From NCBI RefSeq assembly GCF_029407905.1, contig NC_073627.1, positions 128,973,697 to 129,037,696 on the forward strand: a stretch of DNA of 64,000 nucleotides. The letters run 5' to 3'. Below the pieces are notes generated by a model. That model did no database searches, was not told the origin of the DNA, and saw only the letters and a list, made by a program, of their open reading frames with translations. This document shows positions 21,701 to 31,141 of the stretch, in pieces; position 1 is the stretch's first letter; every line of letters starts with the position of its first letter. The stretch is from Bubalus kerabau. Its lineage: Eukaryota > Chordata > Mammalia > Artiodactyla > Bovidae. The position numbers and the translations under genes were made by a program.

Positions 21701-22935
21701 CCATTTTGCAGGCAGATTCTTTACCCTCTAAGCCACCAGGGAAGCCCTTACTTAAAGTGGAACAACTTACTTAAAGTGGGACCCTCTAAATTCTATAAAC
21801 TTCAGTCTTATAAAACCTGGGGTCTGCTTCTGATGGCACCACAATCACTTCAGAGCTTACGTCTCCCAAGGTTTTACCTGTCCTGGGCGAGAGCTTCCTC
21901 AAGATTCCCCTCAGGGCAGGACTCCACACTCACTGAACCCCGGTGCCCTAATCCCCCGGACTCCAGAGTCCCAATCTGCAGCTCCAGCTCCTCCTCCTCC
22001 TCCTCCTCCAGCATCTTCATCTGCTCTCCCTCTTCATTCACACAACCCACCCCCGTCAGGTCCAAGGTGGGACCCCAGGGAGCTGGACCCAGCGGGAACA
22101 CCCTGCTTCCCACACTCTCAGGCTTTCGGAGGCAAGTATGCCAGACCTGCAAACAATTGTATCAGTAAGTACTTAAGTACCAAAAGGGACAGCAGGCTCA
22201 CCAAAGTTACGACCAGCTCTGTGACTGGTGACTCCAAGGGCTTGGTAAGAGAGGGTTCAGGATGTGGACTCCTGAGCCCCCCCACCCCCCACCCCCGCAG
22301 ACACACCCCTCACCCCCGTCTCCTTGAGTAACTGGCCAGGTGAGAAAACTGACCCCATAGGGAAAACTGAGGGCTGGGCAGAGCTGTCCATCGCTGTGCA
22401 ACAAAAGATCCTTCACCCCACTCCCCAGAGGGTCAGGGTCCCTCTTTTTCACCCGCCCCAGCACCGCGGGGCAGAAGCTAGACTCACCAAATTCGCAGGG
22501 GCCGTCGCGCGCCTTGTGCAGGTGGCCAGGGAGCGCGCGGGGCGCCTGGCGGGCGCGCAGGCGCAGCGCACAAACGCTGGGGTACGACCGGCCGTCGGAG
22601 CCGCAGACCGAGCCGCGCTGCGCGCACACGCAGAGCCCGGTGCCCTCGGGCGCGGCCCCCGCGGCGCGGCTCGCACACACGAGCCCTGGGCCGCAACGCG
22701 CGCCGGCCCGGCCCCCGCAGCTCGCGCCCTCGGCGCCCAGGCAGCGCGCGCAGCAGCCGCACTCGTCGCGCGCCACGATGCCAGGCACCGGGCAGCGCAC
22801 GGGCTCGGGACAGCGCTCTGGTCGGCACGGACCGCACTCCGGGTTTCGTCCGCCTGCGCTGCGGAGCCCGAGGCCCAGGGCTGGCAGCGGCTGCAGCACA
22901 AGCAGCAGCAGGAAGAGCCTGGGTGAGCGTGGCAT
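9818..22935 (-). CDS. IGFBPL1: IGFBPL1, insulin-like growth factor binding protein-like 1 (4 coding exons)
   Basis: Coding sequence joins 22935-22488, 12789-12680, 12007-11891 and 9967-9818: 825 nt, 274 codons plus stop, no internal stops. The human protein is, from memory, 278 residues. IGFBPL1 is a secreted IGF-binding-protein relative. Domain order: signal peptide (about residues 1-22), cysteine-rich IGFBP N-domain with the ECGCC motif, a Kazal-type segment (CVCAQ...CGSDGRSYPSVC), then an Ig I-set domain split over exons 2-4 (LSCEV to YQCHSAN). Introns are about 9.7, 0.67 and 1.9 kb, all GT-AG. The start at 22935 was chosen because it opens directly into the signal peptide, has A at -3 and aligns with the family. 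The frame is open further upstream, to an ATG at 23151, but that part is promoter-like GC-rich DNA. The gene looks intact. Identification is by recalled similarity, not a search. Confidence 0.95.
10243..10295 (-). mobile_element. Bov-A/Bov-tA SINE fragment
   Basis: Only the first 50 bases of a reverse Bov element are present: 'gctcagtcgctcagtcatgt' through 'tgaccccatggac'. The copy is truncated and lies in IGFBPL1 intron 3. Confidence 0.85.
10300..10924. other. IGFBPL1 intron 3, mostly unique; MIR-like core near 10690-10740
   Basis: No exon-like conservation was recognised. The 'ggacactgaagctcaggga' phrase is a MIR-type remnant. The open frames here are not gene-like. Confidence 0.45.
10925..11400. 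repeat. Ancient mammalian interspersed repeat, family unassigned
   Basis: Contains the phrase types 'tttctatggctctgttacaa' and 'gggattaggacatggaaatc' with 'ctgaggccatattctgcctacca'. I associate these with an old dispersed mammalian LTR or DNA element, but I cannot name the family. Intron 3 of IGFBPL1. Confidence 0.5.
11552..11863 (-). mobile_element. Bov-tA SINE with duplicated tRNA-like half
   Basis: Reverse Bov-tA at 11552-11743 ending 'gagccaccagggaagccca'. A second degenerate unit of the 3'-most part follows at 11744-11863, again ending 'gagctaccagggaagccca'. The arrangement is either a partial tandem duplication or one SINE inserted next to another. It lies only 28 bp from IGFBPL1 exon 3. 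Confidence 0.85.
11891..12007 (-). CDS. IGFBPL1: IGFBPL1 exon 3: middle of Ig I-set domain
   Basis: 117 nt, 39 codons, phase 0 on both sides: acceptor CTTCTGTAG|GTC, donor TTG|GTGAGT. It reads VTRSPEGTQ through GGPSDHEATAW and matches the mammalian IGFBPL1 pattern closely. It is too short to appear as a long open frame. Confidence 0.95.
12578..12651. repeat. Two (CA)n microsatellites in IGFBPL1 intron 2
   Basis: (CA)n at about 12578-12599 and an interrupted (CA)n at about 12627-12651. On the IGFBPL1 transcript these are GU repeats, the nearer one beginning about 28 nt after the exon 2 donor. Confidence 0.95.
12680..12789 (-). CDS. IGFBPL1: IGFBPL1 exon 2: first half of Ig I-set domain
   Basis: 110 nt. 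The acceptor is TTTTTCTCCCAG|CTCCTG and the split codon G|CT encodes Ala. The exon encodes the start of the Ig domain, with an N-glycosylation sequon (NVT), the first Ig cysteine in LSCEV and the Ig tryptophan in VTWRK. The donor is AAG|GTATTT, weaker than the others, and a GT-rich microsatellite begins about 28 nt into the following intron. Confidence 0.95.
12790..13480. other. IGFBPL1 intron 1, proximal part, no exon seen
   Basis: Sequence between exon 2 and the CHR-2 element. The phrase 'aaaacagggatccagagagg' near 13008 is MIR-like. Open frames on both strands are not supported by any similarity or splice context. Confidence 0.45.
13495..13640 (-). mobile_element. CHR-2 SINE (tRNA-Glu derived)
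   Basis: Reverse CHR-2: an AT-rich tail, then 'gtggcacgtgggatcagttc' and the 5' end 'accaccagggaagtcct'. Target duplications are GAGTTAGACATTCTT at 13481-13495 and GAGTTAGATGTTCTT at 13641-13655. Confidence 0.9.
13656..14043. other. IGFBPL1 intron 1, unique sequence
   Basis: Nothing recognisable beyond low-level repeat remnants. Confidence 0.45.
14045..14183 (-). mobile_element. Bov-tA/Bov-A SINE fragment
   Basis: Reverse Bov element from 'gtgtgctaagtcgcttcagt' to 'cctcctccaaggaatctttc'. The tRNA-like end is missing. A GATGGGGAT / GATGAGGAT pair flanks it. Confidence 0.88.
14184..15725. other. IGFBPL1 intron 1, no gene seen
   Basis: About 1.5 kb without a recognised young repeat or exon. 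Short open frames lack similarity. Confidence 0.45.
15737..15955 (-). mobile_element. Bov-tA SINE with (GT)n tail
   Basis: Reverse Bov-tA preceded by a (GT)n run (to about 15763) and ending 'gagccacctgggaatccc'. The target duplication ATCATGATAGT is perfect at 15726-15736 and 15956-15966, suggesting a comparatively recent insertion. Confidence 0.95.
15967..16680. other. IGFBPL1 intron 1 with MIR core at about 16120-16280
   Basis: The 'cccacttaacagataagaaa' and 'gctcagaaaggtgaagcac' phrases mark a forward MIR. Otherwise nothing was identified. Confidence 0.55.
16692..16969 (-). mobile_element. Bov-A2 SINE (dimer)
   Basis: Reverse Bov-A2 with CTG-repeat end, two monomers and the 'tgaaagtgaaaagtgaaagtga' linker near 16829-16850. 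The target duplication ACCCTCTGCCT is perfect at 16681-16691 and 16970-16980. Confidence 0.95.
16981..17915. other. IGFBPL1 intron 1, no gene seen
   Basis: Moderately GC-rich unique sequence. A 179-codon open frame at 17323-17862 has no recognised similarity, splice context or domain and is judged a chance frame. Confidence 0.45.
17918..18137 (-). mobile_element. Bov-tA SINE
   Basis: Reverse Bov-tA from 'tgcgtgtgtgctcagtcgct' to the tRNA-like 'cgagccacctgagaagctc'. Confidence 0.92.
18138..21544. other. IGFBPL1 intron 1, long stretch without recognised exon
   Basis: About 3.4 kb. L2-like phrases occur near 19190-19290 and a reverse MIR core near 19490-19560. Open frames at 18996-19388, 19816-20217 and 20690-21441 overlap one another in several frames and show no family motif. 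Confidence 0.5.
21557..21747 (-). mobile_element. Bov-tA SINE
   Basis: Reverse Bov-tA ending 'aagccaccagggaagccc'. Target duplications are TTACTTGAAGTG at 21545-21556 and TTACTTAAAGTG at 21748-21759. A further copy of the ACTTAAAGTGG motif follows at about 21769. Confidence 0.93.
21984..22011. repeat. (CTC)n trinucleotide repeat
   Basis: Short CTCCTC run in IGFBPL1 intron 1. It creates poly-Ser and poly-Glu artefact frames on the two strands. Confidence 0.85.
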
Positions 22936-23115
22936 GGTCCGCTCCCGGACAGCACTGGTGCCTCTGTTTCGTGCTTCTCTCTGCGCGCGCTGCGCCGCCA
23001 CCCCGCCCGCCCCGCGACCGCTGATTGGCCGGGCCTGCACCGCCGGGCGCCAGCAGTCGGCTGCCCGGCTGAGACTAGCGCAGCGGGGTGGCCTGCTGGC
23101 CTGGCCTGGACTCTG
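22470..23115 (-). promoter_or_regulatory. IGFBPL1: CpG island and IGFBPL1 promoter
   Basis: Dense CpG over exon 1 and upstream to about 23110, unlike the AT-rich flanks. On the minus strand upstream of the ATG there is a CCAAT box (23028-23024, about 90 nt before the ATG) next to GC boxes (CCCCGCCCGCCCCGCG at about 23001-23016). No TATA box was seen. This is the usual look of a TATA-less CpG-island promoter. The exact transcription start is not determinable here. Confidence 0.8.
22488..22935 (-). CDS. IGFBPL1: IGFBPL1 exon 1: signal peptide, IGFBP domain, Kazal-like domain
   Basis: 448 nt, ending in phase 1 at GAATTTG|GTGAGT, a strong donor. It encodes about 149 residues. A leucine-rich signal peptide is followed by a cysteine-dense IGFBP module (CGPCRPERCPEPVRC, DECGCCARC, SCGGRAGARCGPGLVC). 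A Kazal-type cysteine pattern ends at DGPCEF. The exon is extremely GC- and CpG-rich, so long overlapping open frames appear on both strands; they are composition artefacts. It lies inside the CpG island with the promoter. Confidence 0.95.
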
Positions 23116-23342
23116 AGATGGAGGGATGTTCTGAGATCCGCTCTTCAGCAACCAGTGGGCTCTTGGAGATCCCGTAGGGGCGGGAACTCGCCCAAGGTCG
23201 CTCTAGTAGAGCAAGGATTGGATATACAATCTCCGGATCCAAGGCTGGCTCTAAGTACTGTGCCCCTTAATCCAGAAGGATGCTCTCTTTTATTTTACTT
23301 CGTATTTAGTAGTTTCCTAAATTTTATTTTTAAAAAAGGAAT

Positions 23343-23505
23343 CAGGTCAGATCAGTCGCTCAGTCGTGTCCGACTCTTTGCGACCCCATGAATCGCAGCA
23401 CGCCAGGCCTCCCTGTCCATCACCAACTCCCGGAGTTCACTCAGACTCACATCCATCGAGTCAGTGATGCCATCCCATCCATCAAGTCAGTGATGCCATC
23501 CAGCA
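23343..23505 (-). mobile_element. RTE-BovB 3'-end fragment with internal duplication
   Basis: Reverse BovB 3' tail: 'ctcagtcgtgtccgactctt' through 'cactcagactcacatccatcg'. Near 23460-23500 the 'gtcagtgatgccatcc' segment is repeated in tandem, so the copy was rearranged during or after insertion. It lies about 230 bp upstream of the IGFBPL1 CpG island. Confidence 0.88.
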
Positions 23506-23691
23506 ATATGGCTTAAAATGTCAAAGTTAACAAATGAATGTAACTATGAAAAGAGGACCTCCCTTCCACCTGATATCCCAATGCCCCAACCTAGTGTCAA
23601 GAGGGCACACCTGTTATCAGGTTCTTGGGTATCTTTCCGGGAATTTTGATCTTTATAAAAGTACGTATGATTGCATAGCCCCTCGCTTTAA

Positions 23692-23725
<34 letters not shown>
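23692..23725. repeat. (CA)n microsatellite
   Basis: About 17 CA units, uninterrupted. Confidence 0.95.
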
Positions 23726-23727
<2 letters not shown>

Positions 23728-23874
23728 ATGCCGTACACATTACTTTGTGCTTGGTTTTTCTACCCACAGTATTTCCCATAGTTCCCCTGCCTCTTACGAT
23801 CTGTGAAATCAACCTCTTGTACAATCAATGGAGTGGAGTTTTATTGGCTCATTTCCCCCCTTGATGCTGCATAA

Positions 23875-24082
23875 GGGCTTCCCAAGTGGCGCAGTGGTAA
23901 AGAATCCACCTGCTAATGCAGGAGATGCAAGAGACAGAGGTTCAATCCCTGGGTGCGGCAGATCCCCTGGAGGAGGAAAGGACAACCCCTTCCAGTATTC
24001 TTGCCTGGAAAATTCTGTGGACAGAGGAGCCTGGTGGGCTACAGCTCATGGGGTCCCAAAGAGTCCGACATGATTGAGCATG
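23875..24082 (+). mobile_element. Bov-tA SINE
   Basis: Forward Bov-tA: tRNA-like head 'gggcttcccaagtggcgcag', body, and the 'caaagagtccgacatgattg' 3' part. Confidence 0.93.
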
Positions 24083-25555
24083 CAGGCTACATAAAGTCGT
24101 GGTGCATCTCACAGTCAACAGTGACTTTGGTTGTGATCAGATGGTGATACATTTTGGATTGTCCTTGGACTTTTTAACTTTGCAGAGTGTTTAAATGCAG
24201 AAAACTGTAGTTATTTAACCAGTTGTTTTCAGTACTTTTGTTACTACAAATAATACTTTGTTGTCCTGGAGCACGTGTCAAAGTATCTGTGGCTTAGTGG
24301 GTGTGCGTGTTGCAAAGATGCAGCGGAACAGGTTCTTTCAGTCAGCTATACTGTTATTCCTGTGGCCCTGTGCTTACTCAGAGTCAGACTCTGCACCATG
24401 TCCATGGCCCACTCCTGGCAGGGGTGCCAAACAAGAGACCCAAGAGAGTCTTGATTGCTGGAGTTCATCGTGTGTAGCCACATGAAGACACTGGATGGAA
24501 GGACGGACTTGCTGACCAGGCTTTACTAGTGGCTTTTCATGCCTTCACCCCCTAACCCTCATTGTCTCTAGGAATCCTACTAAAAGGCGACTCACTCTAT
24601 TACAGTAGGAAAAACTGTGGATCTTGTGTTCAAAAGCCAATTTGAATCACTGTAAGCCATGGTCTCTTATCCAGATTCAGATTTCATCTAGCTGTGGAGC
24701 TGCTGGTTGGAAGAGGAGGCCATGCCCTCTTGAAGGATTCTGTAGAAATTCTATAAATCTTCCTCTAAGCCCTTCCAGAGGAACCTGTGATCACTTACTA
24801 GAGTGGTCCACTGTTGCCCAGTCAAAGTGGGCACTTATGGCCGTCAGGGCCCATGTTCCAGTCACAGTGAACCCACCTGTGGTTACTTCTCCAGGTCCCA
24901 AACCACTAGGCACACTTGGCAACTGGCAGAAGAACCCTAGCATCAGTTCTGTGAACGCAGAGTAAGTGCTGCTGTTAGAGATCGGAAGCCCCTGGAACTT
25001 TCATTTTCTGCCAGGGGAGTAAACTGGCTCCCTCAGTTTCCTTATAAATAATTGAAAGAGAAGTCACCTTGCCAAAGGGAGACTAAAAAAAATTCATTTT
25101 TAGAAGACGACATAGTCTCACATGAGGCAAGTGTTGGCTTCTTTTAACAAGCCTTTGGCCCTGCTCCTTTCAAAGTAATAATGTGCCTTTATTGTGCTAA
25201 GGAGCACTTGGTCCCTTCCTGAACCAGGGTCAGCAGAAAAATAAGATTTTTCTCTTAAATGAATCCCCCTTTGGGAAGAAGGAGTTTCTCTATTCATCTT
25301 GCTACAGCACATTCCTAATTCATAGATTCATTGCTTCATTGTTCATTCAGCAAGCTCTCAGAGGACCTAGCCCTGCCCGCCAGGCCCATGCAGGACACGG
25401 AGGGGCTGGGGGATAGATGAGCAAGCTGGTGCTTAAGAAGGCAGGCAGAGAGGAAGCAATTTCAGTGTGATAAATGCTGCTACAGAAACAGACTTGGGGG
25501 AAAAGGAATCAAGGAGGCTTTCTGGAAAAGGTGCTTTGTGAACTGGGTCTTTTAA
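24083..25555. other. Intergenic upstream of IGFBPL1, nothing gene-like
   Basis: 24170-24260 has old L1-like character. The rest is unique. No exon or RNA gene was recognised. Confidence 0.45.
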
Positions 25556-26560
25556 AAAAATATATACAATTTTTAAAGGTCATACTCCATTTACAATTGT
25601 TACAAAATGTTGGCCATATTCCCTGTGCTGTACAATATATCTCTGCAGCTTATTTTATACCTAATGGTTTGTGTCTCTGTCCCCCCTCTGTTTTGCCCCT
25701 GCTCCCTTCCTTCTCCCCACTGTAACCACTAGTTTGTTTCCTATGTCTGCCTGCTTCTTTTTTGTTATATCCACTAATTTGTTGTCTTTTTCAGATTCCA
25801 CATATAAGTGATATCATATGGTATTTGTCTTTCTATGCCTGACTTATTTCACTTAGCATAATGCTGTCCAAGTTCATCCATGTTGTTGCAAATGGCAAAA
25901 TTTTGTCCTTTTTATGGCTGCATAATATTCTATCACACACACACACACACACACACATACATGTATGTATACGTGTGCATGTGTGCCAAGTCGTTTCAGT
26001 CGTGTCCAACTATTTGGAACCCTATGCACTGTAGCCCACCAGACTCCTCTGTCCATAGGATTCTCCAGGCAAGAATACTAGAGTGGATTGCCTTGCCCTC
26101 CTCCAGGGAATCTTCCCAACCCAGGGATGGAACCTGAATCTTTAAGTCTCCTGCATTGGCAGGCGGGTTCTTTACTGCTAGTGCCACCTGGGAAGCCTAT
26201 ATATATTTATATATATATAATATATTTATATATATATACTTCTATGTATTACATACACATACATCTTTATACTACTTCTTCCTTATCCATTTATCTGTTG
26301 ATAGATACAAGTTGCTTCCATGTCTTGGCAATTGTAAACAGTGCTGCTCTGAACTTTGGGGTGGCTTTTTGAATTAGTGGTTTTGGGGTTTTGATATATT
26401 CCCAGGAGTGGAATTGCTAGGTCATATTGTAGTTCTATTTTTAGTTTCTTGAGGAAACTCCATATTGTTTTCCACAGTGGCTGCACCAAGTTACACGCTC
26501 ACCAACAGTGCATAAGGGTTTCCTTTTGTCCACATCCTCACCAACAGCCATCTGGGTCTG
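25556..26560 (-). mobile_element. L1 LINE 3' end (ORF2 C-terminus and 3' UTR)
   Basis: Antisense ruminant L1. It includes the 'cctgacttatttcacttagc' 3'-UTR type block. At 26283-26489 on the minus strand it encodes the L1 ORF2 C-terminal WKTIWSFLKKLKIEL...IPLLGIY segment. It is split by a (CA)n run at about 25933-25957 and a Bov-tA insertion. Confidence 0.85.
25973..26198 (-). mobile_element. Bov-tA SINE nested in L1
   Basis: Reverse Bov-tA from 'gtgtgcatgtgtgccaagtc' to 'gtgccacctgggaagcc'. It sits beside (CA)n on the left and an AT-rich run on the right (26199-26245). Confidence 0.92.
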
Positions 26561-27052
26561 GAATCACCGGTAGGTGCTGCCTGGGAGGACAGCGAAGAGA
26601 AGGCACAGTGTGTCTGAGGCATGAAGATCAGAGAGAACAAGGCAGAGTCAGGAGCAGAAGAGAGCTCACGCAGCTTGCAGAGCTGAGTGGGGTGGAGGAG
26701 GGGTGCAGCTGCTGACGGAGGAGGCTGGAGAGGGCGGTGAGGGCCGGATCACCAGCCTTGCCCAGCCAGCTGAGAAGCCTGGAAACATGAAATCCAGGCT
26801 TGGCCCCTGTACCTCAAGCCTGCATGGCTGACTGAGATGGATACTTTAAAGGTGGAGGGGAGAGCACAGCATATACCTACTGAGGAGCCAGAGGATAAGT
26901 CTTGTAGGAGAGTCCTCTTCCCTGCTCTCTGTTTTTCCTTCAACATGCAAGGTTTGTATAGCAGCCACCTGTGCAGACTGCCACCTTGTGTTCGATTCAG
27001 GGATTACAGACCTAGAAATGTTCCTCATTCTTTAGTTGGGTATATAGTATTA
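26561..27052. other. Intergenic unique sequence
   Basis: No repeat or exon was recognised. Confidence 0.4.
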
Positions 27053-27312
27053 CCAAGGCAACGGCACCCCACTCCAGTACTCTTGCCTGGAAAATCCATG
27101 GACGGAGGAGCCTGGTAGGCTGCAGTCCAGGGGTCGCTAAGAGTCGGACATGACTGAGCGACTTCACTTTCACTTTTTACTTTCAGGCATTGGAGAAGGA
27201 AATGGCAACCCACTCCAGTGTTCTTGCCTGGAGAATCCCAGGGACGGGGGAGCCTGGTGGGCTGCCGTCTATGGGGTCGCACAGAGTTGGATATGACTGA
27301 AGCAACTTAGCA
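27053..27312 (+). mobile_element. Bov-A2 SINE (dimer)
   Basis: Forward Bov-A2: 'aaggcaacggcaccccactc', then the linker 'cttcactttcactttttact' and the second monomer ending 'gaagcaacttagca'. Confidence 0.93.
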
Positions 27313-28047
27313 TAACTTAGCAATAATTCAAATGAGTCAGAATGTTGGGATAAGGCACCTTTGGTTTGGAGGGGAGAACAGAAATAAATACAGATGATCA
27401 CCAAGTGCTCCAGTATACGAGTATGCCTGAAGCAGTAGGGTCAGTGAGTTGATCAGAGAAAGTGTCACAGAGGTGACACCTGAGCTAGGTCAGGTAGGAA
27501 ACAAGGGACCACCTCTAATATCCTCACTTTACAGAGAGGGTGACTGCAACCCAGAGTAGGAAAGGACTTGCTCAAAGTCACAGAGTCTTTCAGGTGGGTG
27601 TTTCAGGCCAGGTCCCCCTTGCCTGGGCATGATTGGCCTACGATTAAAATGAGCCCCCCACTCTGGGGTCTAATCTGCTGCTCCTCTCTGTGCCTGGGCA
27701 GTCCCATCCCAGCAGTTTGTCCAGCCTGCCTCCTGCTGCAGCAATCGTTGCCCTCTTTGTCTGCACTCCACCTGTGATCAACAGCAAAGCACTGAAACCC
27801 TCCCCAGGGAGGACACTGTGCTTAGGCCAGGATCTTGGCTGACCTGGGAAGAGGGCAGAGAGCATCTCTAGGGCATCTACCATCAGGGACCACCATACTT
27901 CCTAGTACACAGGCTACTTTGTACTTTGTAATTCTGTAACCTGGATAGATGGGTAAGGAGAGGGGTTGGGTGGCACTGGAGAGATCAGTCCTGTCTTATG
28001 GACTTTTCTAGAGTTGAGTCTAGTCTGAGAATATAAATTAGATCCAG
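27313..28047. other. Intergenic with MIR core at about 27500-27600
   Basis: 'cctcactttacagagaggg' and 'acttgctcaaagtcacagag' identify a forward MIR. Nothing else was seen. Confidence 0.5.
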
Positions 28048-29056
28048 GTCACCTGACCTGCCTCTTGAGAAATTTGTATGCAGGTCAGGAAGCAACAGTT
28101 AGAACTGGACATGGAACAACAGACTGGTTCCAAATAGGAAAAGGAGTACATCAAGGTTGTATATTGTCACCCTGCTTATTTAACTTATATGCAGAGTACA
28201 TCATGAGAAATTCTGGGCTGGACGAAGCACAAGCTGGAATCAAGATTGCCAGGAGCAATATCAATAACCTCAGATATGCAGATGACACCACCCTTATGGC
28301 AGAAAGTGAAGAGGAACTAAAAAGCCTCTTGATTAAAGTGAAAGAGGAGAGTGAGAAAGTTGGCTTAAAACTCAACATTCAGAAAACGAAGATCATGGCA
28401 TCTGGTCCCACCACTTCATGGGAAATAGGTGGGGAAACAGTGGAAACAGTGTCAGACTTTATTTTTTTGGGCTCCAAAATCACTGCAGATGGTGACTGCA
28501 GCCATGAAACTAAAAGACGCTTACTCCTTGGAAGGAAAGTTATGACCAACCTAGATAGCATATTCAAAAGCAGAGACATTACTTTGCCAACAAAGGTCTG
28601 TCTAGTCAAGGCTATGGTTTTTCCAGTAGTCATGTATGGATGTGAGAGTTGGAATGTGAAGAAGGCTGAGTGCCGAAGAATTGATGCTTTTGAACTGTGG
28701 TGTTGGAGAAGACTCTTGAGAGTCCCTTGGACTGCAAGGAGGTCCAACCAGTCCATTCTGAAGGAGATCAGCCCTAGGATTTCTTTGGAAGGAATGATGC
28801 TAAAGCTGAGACTCCAGTACTTTGGCCACCTCATGTGAAGAGTTGACTCATTGGAAAAGACCCTGATGCTGGGAGGGATTGGGGGCAGGAGGAGAAGGGG
28901 ACGCCAGAGGATGAGATGGCTGGATGGCATCACTGACTCGATGGACGTGAGTCTGAGTGCACTCCGGGAGTTGGTGATGGACAGGGCGGCCTGGTGTGCT
29001 GTGATTCATGGGGTCGCAAAGAGTCGGACACGACTGAGCGACTGAACTGAACTGAA
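28048..29056 (+). mobile_element. RTE-BovB LINE copy 2, 5'-truncated, 1.0 kb
   Basis: Begins in the RT region at 'cacctgacctgcctcttgag' and ends in the BovB tail 'gactgaactgaactgaa'. The RT frame is open for 257 codons (28065-28838) with the YADD motif (in LRYADDTTLM) and ends at a TGA created from a CGA codon in the 'ctcatgtgaagagttg' block. Without the endonuclease and 5' end it cannot move by itself. Confidence 0.95.
28065..28838 (+). pseudogene. BovB RT fragment with intact YADD core
   Basis: 257 open codons from the palm domain to near the C-terminal region. The premature TGA (ancestral Arg codon) removes the tail. There is no native start codon, because the element is truncated. Confidence 0.85.
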
Positions 29057-29637
29057 TAGAAGGAGTTTGTCTTTCTTCTGCCAGCAGGGGGAGCCAGAGA
29101 AGGGATAGGACCAGAGTATAAAATAGTTTCATTCTCCAAAGTTTTGAGAAATATTGTCCCTAGTCAAGGGTCATACCCGTTCCAGAAAGCCATCGATATT
29201 GCTTGAGGAAGAAATTGCACTAGGTCTTCCAGATATCTTTATATTCTTTGTTTTTAAATTAAATAATTAAGTCATATGTTTATAAATAAATGCTGTCCTG
29301 TGATAACCTTCCAACACTCTGGAAATAAGCATGGCCTTTGTGATGCCCTGCTGAGTTTCCTTCTGTTGTGTCTCCAGAACTCTGGACCCTCCCAAACACA
29401 GGCCTCAAGCAAAGTGTGTCTTCCTCTCCCGGGTTCTGGTGTAGTTGGTCATTTCTCTCCTCACATTCTGCCAACTGCAGCGCTGTTAAACAGCTCCTGG
29501 AAAGAGGTCTGTAGTGGGGGGCTCTGTTCTATTCAATGTTTTTTGTCAATAACCTGGATGAACTCATCAAAAGTATTCAAATGCTCCAAAGTTTCAAAAA
29601 GAAATTCGTGTACATTGGATAGAGTGAGCAATGTTCA
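29057..29637. other. Intergenic, nothing gene-like
   Basis: AT-rich segment near 29240-29290, otherwise unique. Confidence 0.4.
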
Positions 29638-29828
29638 GGGACTTCCCTGGTGGTCCAGTGGCTAAGACTCCATGCTCCCAATGCAGGGACCTGGATTCTA
29701 TCCCTACTCAGGGAACCAGATCCCACATGCCGCAGCTGAAAGATGCCACATGCCTCAACTGAACATCAAAGGTCCCATGTGTCACAACTGAGACCAGTGC
29801 AGCCAAATAAATAATTTTTCTTTTTTTA
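29638..29828 (+). mobile_element. CHR-2 SINE
   Basis: Forward CHR-2 beginning 'gggacttccctggtggtcca', with the 'ccagatcccacatgccgcag' middle and an A/T-rich tail. Confidence 0.92.
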
Positions 29829-30487
29829 AAGAAGCACTCTTCCAGTCTTGCAGAGGTTAGAATGGTAGAGGTAAATCAAATGCTGATATGTTCCACAGAT
29901 ATTTGTCAAGTTCTCCATTAGATTTAACACTAAAATGAGAAAGTATGGAGGTGGCAGGGAGTGAAATATATATCACACAGGGTTATCTCCAGGTTCAAAG
30001 GGGCCATATCTGGAGCATGGTGGTTGCTTAGAAATGGGTCCTTAATACTGAGGATGAAATTATGCTGAAGCTTTCCTCCTACTTTATTGTGGTTGCATTC
30101 CCAAATCCCCAGGACAGTTGGTGGCAATTCAGTGATGACTCTTCCTTGATGCTGTGGAGAGAGCAGTTATAGAATTGTGAAGGATACCACCATGCGAATC
30201 CAAGAATGTAATATATCCATTTGAAGCCTCCCAGTGGAGCCAGGAAGCACCTAGTAGGTGGCACTCCCAGAAGAGACAGCATCTGCATGTGCCTGATAAA
30301 GAGCTTTGCAATTCCTTTCTCTGAATGGTATGGCATGGATGCACTGCTTCTTCTGGGAAAGAGAGGGCCTGGTTTCAGGGGAAACACATTTACAGGGTTT
30401 CTTTGTTTCCAGGCGTCCAGTAAGAGAGTTACATTTTACTGATCCTTGTGTTTCTGTCTTTTTATTTGTCTTTTATCATTTAAAATT
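29829..30487. other. Intergenic, nothing gene-like
   Basis: No recognised repeat or exon. Open frames on both strands overlap and lack motifs. Confidence 0.4.
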
Positions 30488-30542
30488 TTGAGAACAAGCA
30501 TTTATGTATTTATTGGATTTTAATTGGAGTGTAATTGCTTTA

Positions 30543-30769
30543 CAGGGCTTCCCAGGTGGCGCTAGTGGTAAAGAACCTAGCTGCCAATGCAGGAGACTTA
30601 AGAGACAAGAGGTTTGATCCCTGGGTCGGGAAGATCCCCTGGAGGAGGGCATGGCAACCCACTCCAGTATTCTTGCCTGGAGAATCCCATGGACAGAGGA
30701 GCCTGGTGGGCTACAGTTCATAGGATCACACAGAGTTGGACACAACTAAAAGCGACTTGACATGCACAC
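30543..30769 (+). mobile_element. Bov-tA SINE nested in L1
   Basis: Forward Bov-tA. The target duplication AATTGCTTTA is perfect at 30533-30542 and 30770-30779. Confidence 0.95.
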
Positions 30770-30866
30770 AATTGCTTTATGATGTTGTGTTAGTTTCTGC
30801 TGTAAAACAAAGTATATCAGCTATATGTCCCTCCTGGACCTCCCTCCCATCCCCCCACCTCACCCC

Positions 30867-31141
30867 TCTGCTGCTGCTGCTGCTAAGTCACGACAGTTGT
30901 GTCCAACTCTGTGTGACCCCATAGATGGCAGCCCACCAGGCTCCTGTCCCTGGGATTCTCCAGGCAAGAACACTGGAGTGCGTTGCCATTGCCTTCTCCA
31001 GCACATGAAAGTGAAAAGTGAAAGTGAAGTCGCTCAGTTGTGTCCAACTCTTAGCGACCCCATGGACTGTAGCCTACCAGGCTCCTCCGTCCATGGGATT
31101 TCCCAGGCAAGAGTACTGGAGTAGGGTGCCATTACCTTCTC
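30867..31141 (-). mobile_element. Bov-A2 SINE nested in L1
   Basis: Reverse Bov-A2 dimer with CTG-repeat end (30869-30883). It is flanked by CACCCCT-type sequence on both sides. Confidence 0.93.

Noticed and set aside
22324..23116. Long plus-strand and alternative minus-strand frames over IGFBPL1 exon 1 (up to 200 codons)
   Set aside because: They arise from extreme GC content in the CpG island. Only the minus-strand frame starting at 22935 has the signal peptide, cysteine pattern and splice sites of a known protein.
22936..23151. N-terminal extension of IGFBPL1 to an ATG at 23151
   Set aside because: It would put 72 residues of promoter-like sequence ahead of a clear signal peptide. The ATG at 22935 matches the family start.
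23875..24082. tRNA-like heads of Bov-tA and CHR-2 elements as tRNA genes
   Set aside because: They are SINE promoters derived from tRNA-Glu-like sequence, embedded in SINE bodies, with no intact cloverleaf.
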